Virus record (IMG/VR): IMGVR_UViG_3300044742_000149
Location: 1-64,000 of that record
Direction: 5' to 3' (one strand)
Length of the DNA: 64,000 bases
DNA from: a virus
Part shown: piece by piece, positions 16,701 through 26,500 of the stretch
How positions within the stretch are numbered: position 1 is the first letter of the stretch
How the letters are laid out: each line of letters opens with the position of its first letter
Made by a program: the position numbers and the translations under genes
Notes under the pieces: generated by a model
The model's input: only the letters and a program-made list of their open reading frames with translations
What the model was told of the DNA's origin: nothing
Database searches by the model: none

Positions 16701-19700
16701 GACGATGAAGCAAGAAGCCGCGCAAAAGGCTTTGAACGACGTGAGCAAATCCTTCGTCTCCGACAACCCCGCGTTTGTCCAGGCGTTGGCCGCGCGTACC
16801 GCGAAATATCTCGAAGCCGAGTCCGGAGCGCAAAAGATCAATCTGGAAAAGGAAAAGGTCAGAAACCAGGAAACCATCGCCGGCATCAAAACGGAAACCG
16901 AGGCGCTGCACATGCAGGTCGACGTGGGCGCGCTTTACGTGCAGCACAAAAAAGACGCCCTCGCCGTCGAGAAGGAATACGCCGGTCTGTCACCGCAAAT
17001 TCAGGCCAACGCGCTGAAGACACGCGATGCCATCGCGGCGATGAATCAGGAACTGAGCAATCAACGCGCCATCGGGCAATACCTCGCCGGTCAGTTCGAT
17101 ACGATGTTCAGCACCATCGGCACCGCGATCACGCAGGCGTTCGTGCAGGGTCAGGGCGCCGCGGTGAACTGGGGCAACGTCGTCAAGGGAGTCATCACTC
17201 AGGTACAGCAAGCGTTTATCCAGCTCGCCATCATCAATCCGATCAAGCAATTGTTCCTGGGTTCCTCCATCGCGTCGGCGCCGACGCTGTCCAATGTCTT
17301 TGGCTATCTGGGTGGCGGTGGCGTGGGTGGCGGCCTGAGCGTGAATTCCGCCACGGGCGAGGTCACCAGGGACGCCGCGGGCACGAGTGGCGGCGGTAGT
17401 ATTCTGAGCCTGCTCAGTAGCGGTAGCAGCGCCGTCTCGGGCGGCAACTCCCTGCTTCAAATGCTTGGCTTCAAAGGCCTGGGCGATCAACTGGGCATTT
17501 CCAACATGTTCAGCGGGGCTGGTCTGTTCGGCTCCGGTGGCTATGTCGCGAACCTGTTGGCGACACCGTTCGCCAGCGTCAGCGGGAGCGCCACGAACGC
17601 CGCCCTCGCCGGTCTTACTCAGGCCGGGAGCGCGGCGCAGTTCGGTCCCGCGACGGCGTCCCAGTTCACCGGAGCCGGCGGTGTCATTCCCGGCACGATT
17701 GGCGGCGCGCTCGGCGGGTTCGGCGCCGGCTTCGCCGCGGGCAGTCTGGCGGGCACGGGGGTTCAGCAGTTGACCGGCAAAACCGGTTACGGTCCCGAGA
17801 TCGGCGCCGCCGCCGGGGCGGCGCTGGCCACCGCCGCGGTCGCGCTCGCGCCAGCGACATTCGGCATCTCGCTTCTGGCGGCCGGCTTGCTTGGCGGTGT
17901 CGTTGGCGGCGTCGGTGGCGGTCTCATCGGTCCAAAAGCGCCCTCCGTCTTCTCATCCACCGGAATAGGCCTCGACGAGGCGGGGCGCGCGGTGATCGGC
18001 GCGTCGGTGGGCCAGGGGGTGAACACCGCCGCCGAACGGAAGCAGGCGCTGGACGACGTGATGACGTTGAATTCGTTCCTCGACACCACTGGGGTCAAGC
18101 TGATGTCGCTCGGCGACGTGGCGCAACTCGGCAGGGGGACCGGCGCGGATAAAGCGGCCAATGTCGGCGCGGCGTTCAGCCAGTTCCGCTTCGCCCCATC
18201 GGCCACCGATGCCACGTTGAGCGCGTATCTCTCCGGCAAGTCGTTCACCGGCCTTGAGGAGTTTGAAACCACGATCCGGGAATACCGGGCGCTGGTCGAC
18301 ACGGCGCTGCCGGCGTTGCTGAAAGTCGGCAAGACGACGGGAACCCTGGCTGATTCGTTCGCCGAACTGAACAAGGTGTTCGAACCGGCGGTCGGGATGG
18401 CGAACAAATACGGCGTGTCGATCACCGAAATAATGAAAGTGCACGCGGAACAGGAAGCCAAACTCCGCGCCGCGGCGAACAAGGAGATCAGCGATTTCGA
18501 CACGACGTTGCGAATTCGCAAGCGTGTCGCGGAAGGCGGCGATCCGCGCGCCATCGAGCTGGAGTCGTTCGACAAGGCGGCGGAAGACCAGCGGGTGGCG
18601 TTCAAGGACAAAATGGTTGGTATCTTCGGCGATGCCATAACGCAAACCGAGTGGTTCGCGCCGCAGATGGCGCTGCTGGAAGAGACGCTCGGAGCGGAAC
18701 GTCTCGCCATCGTTAATAAATACGTCGATCAGATCACGCAGCAAGACAGGGCGCTCGGACAAATCCACGAGAACTTCGCGATCCGGCTCATGAATGCCCG
18801 CGGCACCGGGACCGCGGAAAGCAGGGAATTGTTCGCTTTCGACATCAACGCGGCGCGCGAGCGGATTTCGTTCAGCGAGCAACTCACGAGCATCTTCGGC
18901 ATCGCCTACAAGAGCACCGCGGCTTTCGGCCAGGAGATGGCGCGGCTGGAGGAAGTACTCGGCGCGGAGCGGCTCGCGGTGATCAAGAAATACACCGACG
19001 CGCTGGCGTTGGCGGACCAGCAATTGTTCCGCGCGAACGAGGATCTGAACACGCGCATCCTCAACGCGAAGCCTGGCGAGGCGATGGCGAAAGAGCTTCG
19101 CGCCTTCGATATCAACGCGCGGCGCGAGACCGAGGATTTCACAAAGAACTTGCTGAACACCTACGGCGAGGCGTTCGCGACATCGAAGCGTTACGCCGAC
19201 GAGATATCGTTGATGGAAGAGGCTCACGGCGCGGAGCGCGCCGCGATCGTCGAGAAATACTTCGACGCCGCCAGGAAGACGGCGACATCGGCGGTCACCT
19301 CGCTGGCGAATTATGCGACCGGCTTGTCGCTGTCGCAGGCCTCACCGCTGTCGCAGCAGGATCAGCTCGCTCTCGCGCGCGGTCAGTTCAACGCCGTGTC
19401 CGGCGCGGCGGCGGCGGGTGATTTCAACTCGCTCACGCAACTGCAAAGCTATGCCGATAGCTTCTTGAACGCATCGCGCGCCGTTTACGGTTCGGGCGAG
19501 GCTTATGTCACCGATTTCCAGCGCGTGCTCGCGGCGCTCAGCGCGGTATCCAGCACGTCGTCGGACACGTTGACGGCGTCGGTGATGCAGTCGGAGACAC
19601 GCACCCAGACCGCCGAACTGGTGCAAGAACTCGGCAGGCTGCGTGACGCGGTCAACACCGTGACGACGCAGTTGCGGCAAAACCAGACAGCCCCGGCGAG

Positions 19701-19713
19701 GATCGCGGCATGA
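13723..19713 (+). CDS. Tail tape measure protein with degenerate SLT domain
   Basis: 1,996 residues, the longest gene here, setting tail length. It begins with a GTG (AAGGA upstream). Ala-rich coiled coils fill residues ~1-370. A hydrophobic segment lies near 389-412. Residues ~686-770 resemble a lytic transglycosylase: G-A-I-G-T-G-Q-L-M-P-G-T-A and A-A-A-Y-L-Q-G-P are clear, but the position of the catalytic Glu is Ala686. Coiled coils follow at ~860-1110 and Gly/Ser-rich hydrophobic stretches at ~1170-1400. Three tandem ~88-residue repeats lie at about 1612-1860, each with E-L-x-x-F-D and a hydrophobic-G-A-E-R-x-A-hydrophobic-hydrophobic-x-K-Y motif. It overlaps the next gene by four bases. 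Confidence 0.93.
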   Translation: MSGTERIVTEIIIDTSNAVRSTAELAAIQRVAQKAADDYTGRVDRNAAAVKAAAAAGVDAASALGLTSAQYKAAAAAADSYRGRLDPAVAAQLALTKELQLASTALLGLGKQYAQQQVSVKELDQGTVQLKARMVELQGAIDGVKSGSMGATQGMNFLKTSAEQAAETIKPLIAATNDLRLKYDDVYRVTKQYDAAIDGIIAARNAEKISVDLASAAIAKETAIRDANLAAIKKAAATPDKAAEANKLRASIDPLFAAFQKYEAELERIAAVESKVAGMTTVATAARDRAKASYQKEVEGVIGLGKAHEDLGKKMGDAGASASQMKFATQQLTVQMSQMFSGIATGQPIMITLIQQGHQVLDVMWSTGTSVKQLGEQFMTLVNGALKAILTPIGLVVTGVLAVAGAIAYLAVNAETQARSFNALKVALSATRGDYDAVATSIEKDSRRIAASLGLSRDEVTSTMGAIAALPLPAGLNSSLEDLTRTAANLGTVLGTGLAGGLKNVSAALQDPTKAAMAFADTAGGLRTLSGALLRNIIDLQAAGDRVGATNILLASMKAAAKIAEEGLTPLEKAMRDLSVTFEKGSTGGKNFFRDLGDGINSVVVGAVKALDGLVQAINKLYELASKFPSLGAAITGAFGAMPGLGPFVTAGVGVANIYDAFFGQNFTTKSVTPDKAAQIELWRAAPGAVRSAVSSAGAIGTGQLMPGTAMDLQVNPMIPMENIKGMMTYIQQLSKRFSSQGEIAAAYLQGPAGAGLGSQAGRTYAWETNAQNPLAVPKNTAEMIQFWGNALGMPADLIMFGMKIAMQENKGQQGPVSIMSRFVDPIGGAAAAAAAAAGKPAETGGNKDVLAGIQQIKAYTAAIDALKEQQRQLDLARGNGVSEKEYLMRSKQIALEIARETDKMMELNRATQQNIAVSKVANEADATMLRNRQAMEDRRRNDPTITDAQAKDRLIQQEAELLIAYNQTDIELNKKIAADDKAAKAQAGGAAATMKQEAAQKALNDVSKSFVSDNPAFVQALAARTAKYLEAESGAQKINLEKEKVRNQETIAGIKTETEALHMQVDVGALYVQHKKDALAVEKEYAGLSPQIQANALKTRDAIAAMNQELSNQRAIGQYLAGQFDTMFSTIGTAITQAFVQGQGAAVNWGNVVKGVITQVQQAFIQLAIINPIKQLFLGSSIASAPTLSNVFGYLGGGGVGGGLSVNSATGEVTRDAAGTSGGGSILSLLSSGSSAVSGGNSLLQMLGFKGLGDQLGISNMFSGAGLFGSGGYVANLLATPFASVSGSATNAALAGLTQAGSAAQFGPATASQFTGAGGVIPGTIGGALGGFGAGFAAGSLAGTGVQQLTGKTGYGPEIGAAAGAALATAAVALAPATFGISLLAAGLLGGVVGGVGGGLIGPKAPSVFSSTGIGLDEAGRAVIGASVGQGVNTAAERKQALDDVMTLNSFLDTTGVKLMSLGDVAQLGRGTGADKAANVGAAFSQFRFAPSATDATLSAYLSGKSFTGLEEFETTIREYRALVDTALPALLKVGKTTGTLADSFAELNKVFEPAVGMANKYGVSITEIMKVHAEQEAKLRAAANKEISDFDTTLRIRKRVAEGGDPRAIELESFDKAAEDQRVAFKDKMVGIFGDAITQTEWFAPQMALLEETLGAERLAIVNKYVDQITQQDRALGQIHENFAIRLMNARGTGTAESRELFAFDINAARERISFSEQLTSIFGIAYKSTAAFGQEMARLEEVLGAERLAVIKKYTDALALADQQLFRANEDLNTRILNAKPGEAMAKELRAFDINARRETEDFTKNLLNTYGEAFATSKRYADEISLMEEAHGAERAAIVEKYFDAARKTATSAVTSLANYATGLSLSQASPLSQQDQLALARGQFNAVSGAAAAGDFNSLTQLQSYADSFLNASRAVYGSGEAYVTDFQRVLAALSAVSSTSSDTLTASVMQSETRTQTAELVQELGRLRDAVNTVTTQLRQNQTAPARIAA

Positions 19714-20084
19714 CCCCAGGCAGCCTCCCGCTCGCGCTCTATCGCGGCGATTCATCTAGCTGGCGGTTCGTGTTGTGGGCTGACACCGCGAAGACGATCC
19801 CGGCTGATCTTGCTGGCGTCGTCGCCAAAGCGGAAATCCGCGACAAACCCGCGGGGAGCAACCTGACCATGCTCACCTGTTCCATCGAAATGCCGAACGC
19901 GATCCTGGTCACACTCGATGCCACGACAAGCGCCAGACTGCCCGCCAAGGGCGTTTGGGACCTGCAGTTGACCTACCCAGAGGGGGCGGTCGCCACGGTC
20001 CTGGCGGGGGCTGTGACAGTCACCGCCGACGTGACCGATAGCGCGCCGATCGTTCGCACGCTCGTGCCGGTGCGCGCGGCATGA
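19710..20084 (+). CDS. Small virion protein, BppU-N-like beta domain
   Basis: 124 residues: L-A-L-Y-R-G-D-S-S-S-W-R-F-V-L-W, K-A-E-I-R-D and W-D-L-Q-L-T-Y-P strands. This arrangement is typical of the Ig-like N-terminal domain of baseplate upper proteins and similar phage surface proteins. It overlaps the tape measure (ATGA) and the next gene (ATGA), so it is translationally coupled. A structural role in the tail tip or adhesin complex is inferred. Confidence 0.6.
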   Translation: MTPGSLPLALYRGDSSSWRFVLWADTAKTIPADLAGVVAKAEIRDKPAGSNLTMLTCSIEMPNAILVTLDATTSARLPAKGVWDLQLTYPEGAVATVLAGAVTVTADVTDSAPIVRTLVPVRAA

Positions 20085-20572
20085 GCGACACCATTGTCGA
20101 GATCGTCACGGTCGAGGCATCAACGCTGACCATCGATGTCATCGTGCCGCCACCAGCCGCGGTCGTGATCGAGGTCGTGGCGTTCGCGGGACCGCCCATC
20201 GGCTATCCACAACTGCCAGAGGAATTGCGGCAACTGCCGATTTCGTTTCCGTTCACCGACAAACCGGGCACGGGGACGACAGTCAACGTACCGATGGGAT
20301 TCGCCGTCACCGTTCCGGTTGGGCTGGCGGGCGCGCGGACCTACGCCGGGGTCAAGCCCGCGTTTGGCTCGGTGTTCACGCTTAATCGGGTCAGCGGAGT
20401 GGTGGTGACGGAACTGGGCACCGTGACGCTAACGCCTGCCACGAATACCAGTTGCGTCCTGGCCGGTCCCGGCGGGCCGCTCGCGGCCGGCGACGTGATG
20501 CAGTTGGTCGCGGGCAGCCCGGACGCGAACGCCGCTGACATCGGCATCACCGTCATGGCGAACAGAGTTTAG
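20081..20572 (+). CDS. Putative virion protein, beta-rich
   Basis: 163 residues, very Val/Thr/Pro-rich, with alternating strands throughout and no Cys-rich or catalytic motif. The N-terminal 45 residues (I-V-E-I-V-T-V-E..., V-V-I-E-V-V-A-F-A-G-P-P) look like a short attachment strand segment. The rest looks like a single beta sandwich. It is translationally coupled to the gene before it. I do not recognise a family; a tail or adhesin component is likely from context. Confidence 0.5.
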   Translation: MSDTIVEIVTVEASTLTIDVIVPPPAAVVIEVVAFAGPPIGYPQLPEELRQLPISFPFTDKPGTGTTVNVPMGFAVTVPVGLAGARTYAGVKPAFGSVFTLNRVSGVVVTELGTVTLTPATNTSCVLAGPGGPLAAGDVMQLVAGSPDANAADIGITVMANRV

Positions 20573-20596
20573 CAGCCACACCCGAAAGGAACTTCC

Positions 20597-21028
20597 ATGT
20601 CCATCGCCAACGTCACCGAGGACGCCATCCTCAACCTCATCTTCTCCGCGACCACCTGGGCCAACTACGCCAACAACGCCACGACCACGCCGGAGACGCA
20701 GATCGTCTGCGTGTTGCACACCGCCGATCCCGGCGAGACGGGGACCGGCTCCACCAGTGAGATCACCTATGCTGGCTACGCGCGCACCAACGTCGCGCGC
20801 AGCACCGGCTGGACGACCTCGTCGGCGGGCAGCACCAGTCCGGCCGCCATCGTTTCATTCCCCATCGGAACGGCGGGCGGCACGCCCATAGCCACCCACT
20901 TCTCTGTTGGTAAGAGTGGCGGCGGCACCTCGCCCATTCTGTTTTCCGGTACCGTCACGCCGAACATCACCACCGGAAACGGCGTCACGCCGCAGTTGTC
21001 GACGAGCACGACGATCACGCTGGACTGA
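20597..21028 (+). CDS. Phage tail-fibre-associated protein of the 'LHTADPG' type
   Basis: 143 residues. C-V-L-H-T-A-D-P-G-E-T-G-T-G-S-T-S-E-I, followed by Y-A-G-Y-A-R and a C-terminal series of Gly/Thr strands, is the hallmark of a common small siphophage protein, often annotated as tail fibre protein. AAAGGAA precedes the ATG. It shares one base with the next gene (TGATG). Confidence 0.7.
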   Translation: MSIANVTEDAILNLIFSATTWANYANNATTTPETQIVCVLHTADPGETGTGSTSEITYAGYARTNVARSTGWTTSSAGSTSPAAIVSFPIGTAGGTPIATHFSVGKSGGGTSPILFSGTVTPNITTGNGVTPQLSTSTTITLD

Positions 21029-21420
21029 TGGAACACGCGGCTGAGTTCAGGCGATGTCTGATCGAGATGGACGCGCGCGGCATCCGCGCGGTCTGGAACC
21101 ATGTCGCGCCCGGTATGCCGCAGCCGAAAGACGATGAGGAAGCGCTGATCGGCATTCATCTCGCGCGGCTGGATCTTCCTGGGATGACGCGGGGGCAGCG
21201 CGACTATTCGGCTCGCTTCCTGGCCGAGAGGGAGACCGGACGACGGGCCATGGCGGTCGGGATCAGCGTCAACGCGCCAGCGCACCGAAAGACCCAGGCG
21301 TTGTCGATCCGCCATGAGATGAGCGAGGCGGTCCTGCTGTCGGTGCGCGACGGTCTCGATCTGGACACGGACGCGAAAGAAGTGACGCGGCGGATGAAGA
21401 TCGCCAGGGGGAGAGGCTGA
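21028..21420 (+). CDS. Hypothetical phage protein
   Basis: 130 residues, helical and charged, unlike its beta-rich neighbours. It contains L-H-L-A-R-type and Q-R-D-Y-S-A-R-F-L-A-E-R-E segments and ends basic. No motif or family recognised. It sits in a chain of one-base overlaps (TGATG), so it is co-translated with the fibre-region genes and may be an assembly factor rather than a virion part. Confidence 0.55.
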   Translation: MEHAAEFRRCLIEMDARGIRAVWNHVAPGMPQPKDDEEALIGIHLARLDLPGMTRGQRDYSARFLAERETGRRAMAVGISVNAPAHRKTQALSIRHEMSEAVLLSVRDGLDLDTDAKEVTRRMKIARGRG

Positions 21421-21773
21421 TGGCGAAACAAATCATTATTCTGGATCGCGTCGATGAACCGTCGGACAATTCGTATAACGTCGCCTACTGGCTGACGATC
21501 CCCCCGGCGCGGGTCGCCGCGTACGCGGACCCGAACGCGACAAGTCGGTTCACGCAGGCGACCGCCGCCGAACTCCTCGCGATCCAGAACGGAGAAATCG
21601 TGGAGTATGTCGAGAAGACATCGTTCGTCGCTGGCACGGGCATTCCCGCGATCCAGGCGGCGTTGATCAACCGGTTCAACACGCTTCAGGCCGCCGCGAC
21701 CTCGCGCAACCCGTGGGTCCGCTACGGAACGACGTGGGACGGCACCGCGTGGGTGGCGGGAGGAACGGCCTGA
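21420..21773 (+). CDS. Hypothetical phage protein
   Basis: 117 residues. I-I-I-L-D-R-V and Y-W-L-T-I-P-P-A-R at the start, a helical A-A-E-L-L-A-I-Q-N-G-E-I-V-E middle, and a C-terminal W-V-R-Y-G-T-T-W-D-G-T-A-W. No family recognised. One-base overlaps on both sides place it in the same translational unit as the surrounding small virion-like genes. Confidence 0.6.
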   Translation: MAKQIIILDRVDEPSDNSYNVAYWLTIPPARVAAYADPNATSRFTQATAAELLAIQNGEIVEYVEKTSFVAGTGIPAIQAALINRFNTLQAAATSRNPWVRYGTTWDGTAWVAGGTA

Positions 21774-22273
21774 TGGCGACGGTTAGCACGCTCTACGGCG
21801 CTCGCGCGGTCCTGGCGGTGACCGCGCTGCAAAGCCTCGCGTCGTCCGCGACGGCGGGATGGAAGTCGGTGCTGGTGGACAACACCAGCGCGCTCGCGCT
21901 GGACTACGAGATTTACGTCAGCCTGACGACGGCCAATGTCGCGCCGGCCAACGACAGGGCGATGTATGTTTATGTATCACCCGCCCATAAAGACAATGGT
22001 GGAACGTTTCGCTACTCGGACGGCGGCACGACCACGCTACCGACCAGCGCCGACGCGGCCTATACGATCGCCAATCCAAACGATCTGCGCTTGCTCGGCG
22101 TGTTGAATTACACGACGCAACAGCAGATTTGTCAGGGCGTGTTCAACCTGTCGAACGCGGTCGGTAATTCGATGCCGCAGGGCTTTCTCGTTATCGTCGT
22201 GAATTTCTCGGGCGCGGCGCTCTCGACCGGCTGCGTGGTCGAGGTGATGCCCGTCAACCAAACGGTCACGTAA
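21773..22273 (+). CDS. Putative virion protein, jelly-roll-like
   Basis: 166 residues, beta-rich, with W-K-S-V-L-V-D-N-T-S-A-L-A-L-D-Y-E-I-Y-V-S-L near the start and V-V-E-V-M-P-V-N-Q at the end. Such ~160-residue proteins are common in fibre regions and may be decoration or tail surface proteins; this is inferred from composition and position. The ATG overlaps the previous stop by one base. Confidence 0.6.
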   Translation: MATVSTLYGARAVLAVTALQSLASSATAGWKSVLVDNTSALALDYEIYVSLTTANVAPANDRAMYVYVSPAHKDNGGTFRYSDGGTTTLPTSADAAYTIANPNDLRLLGVLNYTTQQQICQGVFNLSNAVGNSMPQGFLVIVVNFSGAALSTGCVVEVMPVNQTVT

Positions 22274-23049
22274 TGGGATCGTTCCTGTTCAACCCGCCGC
22301 TCGGTGCCCGGATCAACTGGAGTCACCCGATCAACCGGGGACTCGTTGGGTGTTGGCTCATGAACGAGGGCGGCGGACAGGTCTATCGTAACCTCGCGGG
22401 CAATCGAGGCGCGACCGATGGCGTTGGGATCGGCAACCCCGTGCCGGTCATGAGCCCTTACGGAAGAGCGATGTTCTTCGACGGAGCCACCCAGTACGTG
22501 GACATGGGGTCCTCGATCCCGTTTGACTCGGACAACTGGTCGATGGCGTTGTGGTTCTATCAACCGGGGGGGGAGGGACCCAACAAACGATATTTTAGCT
22601 ACTACGGCGATGGCCCGACCCTGTGGCAGGGAGGGACCACGTTGCAGATAGTGCATTCAGGTGTCGCGGATTTCAATACCAATATCTTACAACTGACCAA
22701 ACAGTGGCATCACGTCGTGGTGGCACGCGCTGGCCCCGCGATCAGGGCATATGAAAACGGCAATCTGACGGCGTCGAACGACTCCTTTACCGTTATCTTC
22801 AGCGCCACGAATGGTCCGGTTCACCTGGGTCACTCAAACGCGTTCAATGAATATGGGCTGTGCGGCATGGTTCGCCCCATGCTCTACAACCGCGCGCTTT
22901 CTCAGCAAGAAGCCCAGTTGTTATACGTCCAACCGTTCGTCGGCCTGAACAGCGGTCGTTCGTTTGGCCTGAACTCCCTTCCGTCGTCAGCGCCGTCAGC
23001 GCTTCACCGACGCACCCTGGGTCAACGCACTGGATCGAGGGCCGCCTGA
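22273..23049 (+). CDS. LamG/concanavalin-type lectin-like protein
   Basis: 258 residues. G-L-V-G-C-W-L-M-N-E-G-G-G, M-F-F-D-G-A-T-Q-Y-V-D-M-G, W-S-M-A-L-W-F-Y and W-H-H-V-V-V-A-R form the laminin-G/concanavalin jelly roll, used by phages to bind sugars. The last ~25 residues are Ser/Arg-rich and probably disordered. It may bind a host surface glycan as part of a fibre or decoration. One-base overlaps on both sides. Confidence 0.8.
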   Translation: MGSFLFNPPLGARINWSHPINRGLVGCWLMNEGGGQVYRNLAGNRGATDGVGIGNPVPVMSPYGRAMFFDGATQYVDMGSSIPFDSDNWSMALWFYQPGGEGPNKRYFSYYGDGPTLWQGGTTLQIVHSGVADFNTNILQLTKQWHHVVVARAGPAIRAYENGNLTASNDSFTVIFSATNGPVHLGHSNAFNEYGLCGMVRPMLYNRALSQQEAQLLYVQPFVGLNSGRSFGLNSLPSSAPSALHRRTLGQRTGSRAA

Positions 23050-23591
23050 TGGAAGGTTTTCTGAAACAATCCACCGCCGTGACCGTGACGATCCTGATGA
23101 TCGACAGCGGTGATCATATCACTGGCAAAACGGGACTGGCGGCTGGCCTGACGATTTATTGCAGCAAGGCGGGTGGCACGCCCACGAACGCCACGTTCAC
23201 CACGGTCGAACTGGACGCCACCAACTGCAAGGGTCTTTACAGCCTGGCGCTGACCACCGCCGCGACCAACACGCTCGGCGAGTTTCAGTTGCACATCACC
23301 GCGGCCGGCGCCGACCCGACCGACCTCAAGTGGCAGATCGACGTGGCGACACCGGGTGACATGGTCGCCTTCGCCGACGCGCTACTCGACCGTAACATGG
23401 CGACCGGGACCGACAGCGGCTCACCCACCGTTCGCACCGCGCGCCAGGCGTTGCGGGTGCTGAGAAACAAGGTCGATGTCACCAGCGGAACGATGACGGT
23501 GACGAAGGAGAACGACACCACGGCGTCGTGGACGGCGGCGGTGACCTCCACGCCGGGAGCTGATCCAGTCACGGCAATCGATCCGGCGTAA
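23049..23591 (+). CDS. Putative tail/adhesin beta-domain protein
   Basis: 180 residues. The first ~105 (A-V-T-V-T-I-L-M-I-D-S-G-D, G-L-Y-S-L-A-L-T, L-G-E-F-Q-L-H-I-T-A-A-G-A-D-P-T-D) match a recurring Ig-like domain in tail and fibre proteins. The C-terminal segment has a short helix (A-R-Q-A-L-R-V-L-R-N-K) and a final strand, as found in proteins that anchor to fibres. It overlaps the previous stop by one base. Confidence 0.65.
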   Translation: MEGFLKQSTAVTVTILMIDSGDHITGKTGLAAGLTIYCSKAGGTPTNATFTTVELDATNCKGLYSLALTTAATNTLGEFQLHITAAGADPTDLKWQIDVATPGDMVAFADALLDRNMATGTDSGSPTVRTARQALRVLRNKVDVTSGTMTVTKENDTTASWTAAVTSTPGADPVTAIDPA

Positions 23592-23597
23592 CAGCCG

Positions 23598-26500
23598 ATG
23601 GCATTCGGAGACCTTCGCACCGGCACGCTGACCGGCGGTGCCGCGTCGATAACCGGCGGCGCGATGCCGGGTTCCGGCAGCATCACGGTCTCAGTCGGCG
23701 ATCTCCTGGTCGTCATGGTCGCCGAGATCACCGCCAACACCGTCACCAGCGTCACGACCGGCGCTTATGGACTGACGTTGACGCCGGTCAACGCGGGCAC
23801 GTTATCGACCGTCGCCGGCAGGCTTTTCTACGGCATCTGCCTGACCGCCGGAACGATCACCGCGATCAGCGCCGCGGCGACCACGTCAGCGAACGACTGG
23901 GCGATTGCCGGCGCGGCGTTCGAGGGTCCGTTCAACACCATCGACCGGGCTCCGGCCAACACGGTCGACGCCGCCACGCCGTTTACCTGCGCCGCGACCA
24001 CGACGTTATCTCAGGCCAATGAAATAATCATCGCGGGTTTGGCTCTCACCAGGGGCCAGACCGCGACCACGGCGACCTCGCCGTTGTTGCTGGCGGTCAA
24101 CGCCGCGTCATCTACCGCAAACGCGGCGAACTCGGCGTCGGCGTCCATCGGCAGACAGGTCGTCGCCGCCACGACATCGGTCACCCCGGTTTTCGCCAGC
24201 ACCGGCACGATCAATGGCGGCGTGCAGATCGTCGCGACGTTCCGGCAGGGTTCTCCCCCCGGAACCGGCGCGGCGGCCGGCGTCGGCGCGGCGACGGGCG
24301 ATGGAGACTCGTTGCGACGGGCGACCGGCGACAACGCCGGAGCGGTGGGCACCGCGACCGGCGTCGGTGTGTCGGCGATCACGGCGACCGGCTCGGCGGC
24401 GGGTGTCGGCGCGGCGGCGGCGGTCCAGAACGTCCTCGTGGGGTTCCGCTCGGCGTTGTTCCGCTGGACCGGCGGCTTCGCGGCGGCGGCGGTCGATCCC
24501 GGTCTCGCGACCGGCACCGCCGCCGGAACCGGCGCGGCGCGAGCCGACGCGCTGACCATCGGCGTGGCGGCGGGAACGGGCGCGGCGACGGCGGTGGCGG
24601 TCGTTCCCATGGCGCCCCTCGACGCCAACACGGTGTTGCTGTGCCACGCGGATTACGACGGCTCGAATCCGCTGGCGTTCGTTGACAATTCTTTCAGCGC
24701 GCATTCGCTGACATCAACCAACAGCGCCCAGGTCAATCACACCGCCGGAGCACAGAAGTTCGGGAGTGGGGGTCTTTGGACGCCGTTCAGCGACAGTTAT
24801 GTCGATGTCGCGGGAAGCGTCTCGGACTTCAATTTCGGTTCCGGGCCGTTCACCATCGAGGCATGGATTTTTCTCGCCGCGACACCGCCTGGCTACGTTC
24901 CGGTAATAACGCAAGCATCGAACACCGGTTCGGATAACGGCTGGGCGTTTCTTGTTGAACCTACTGGATACGCCTTCTTCTACACCACCAATGGGACCAT
25001 TTGGAACGCCGTTGGAGAAACCAGGAGTTGGGCGTCCGATCTGAATACATGGACGCATTTCGCGGTCGATAGAGATGCCAGTAACAATCTACGCTTCTAC
25101 ATCAACGGAGCGGTTGTTCTTAACACCAGCCTCGCAAGCTCCATCTATCCATCGACCAGAAACGCCGCGCTTGGAAACTACGATGCCGGCGCGTCGAATT
25201 TCCCCGGCTACATCGATGAGATAAGGGTTTCAAAAGGCGTCGCTCGTTACGGCGGCGCGTTCACGCCAGCGACCGCGCCATTCGCGGACGGCACCGTGTC
25301 GGCGGTCGGCGCCGGGTCGGCGGCTGGCGTGGGAGCCGCCACCGCGACGGGTATTGGGCTGGCGCGCGCCGATGGCGCCGCCGCGGGTCTGGGAGTCGCG
25401 CAGGCTACCGGCATCGCGCTGACACGTTCGGATGGTGCCACCAGCGGTCTGGGAGCCGCCCAGGCGGTAGGCGTTCGCCTGGCACGCGCGGATGGTGCCA
25501 CCGCCGGTCTCGGTGCCGCCACGGCGGCTGGGATCGGCCTGACGGCGGGGGCTGGAGCCGCCAGTGGCATCGGCGCGGCGAATGGGACCGGCGCCTCCCT
25601 GTTCATCGGAACCGGCGCGGCGGCCGGCATTGGTGCCGCTACTGGTTCCGCGTCCGCCGGTCTGGCTTCCGGAGCGGCGACAGGCCTTGGGACCTCCACC
25701 GGGATCGGCGCTTCACTGGCGCGGTCGGATGGGGCCGCGGCTGGTATCGGAGCGGCGACGGCGCGCTCTCTGGGAATTGGTGCCGCCACCGGCCTGGGAG
25801 CCGCGCAGGCGACCGGGATCTGGCAGACGCGGGCTGACGGTGCCGCCACCGGCATCGGCGTGGCGACCGGCGTCGGTGCCTCGCTCGCGGCTGGTGTCGG
25901 CGCGGCGGCGGGCGTCGGCGAAGCTATCGGCTCACCTTCAGCGGGCTTTGCTTCCGGCGCGGCGGTGGGTCTGGGGACCGCTACCGGAGTTGGTGCTTCG
26001 CTGGCGCGCTCGGATGGTGTCGCCAGCGGCGTTGGGGCCGTCACCGCTCGACCGCTCGGGCTTGGTGCCGCCGCCGGCCTTGGGGTCGCCACTGCGACCG
26101 GTATCGCGCTGGTGCGCGCCGATGGTGTCGCCATCGGCATCGGCGCCGCCACGGCGCGCCCCGTGTGGCTCGGCGTGGCGACCGGCGTGGGCACCGCCCA
26201 GGCGACCGGCATCGCGCTTACGCGGGTTGATGGTGCCGCCAGTGGTGCTGGCGTGGCGACCGGCATCGGCGCCTCGCTCGCTTCCGGGGTCGGCGCGGCG
26301 GCGGGACTTGGAGCCGCAACCGGCTCACCGTCCGCCGGTTTCGCTTCCGCGACGGCGGCCGGTCTGGGCGCCGCGACGGCGGTCGGGCGCGCCCTGGCGC
26401 GGGCGGATGGGGCCGTCAGCGGCGCGGGAGCCGCGACCGGCGTCGGCGCTTCCCTGGTCGTCACGACCGGTGTGGCGGCGGGCCTGGGCGCGGCGTTTGG

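Noticed and set aside
17953-19227. 424-residue antisense frame within the tape measure
   Set aside because: Product is Arg/Leu-rich without a known pattern; the tape measure frame is continuous and coherent here.
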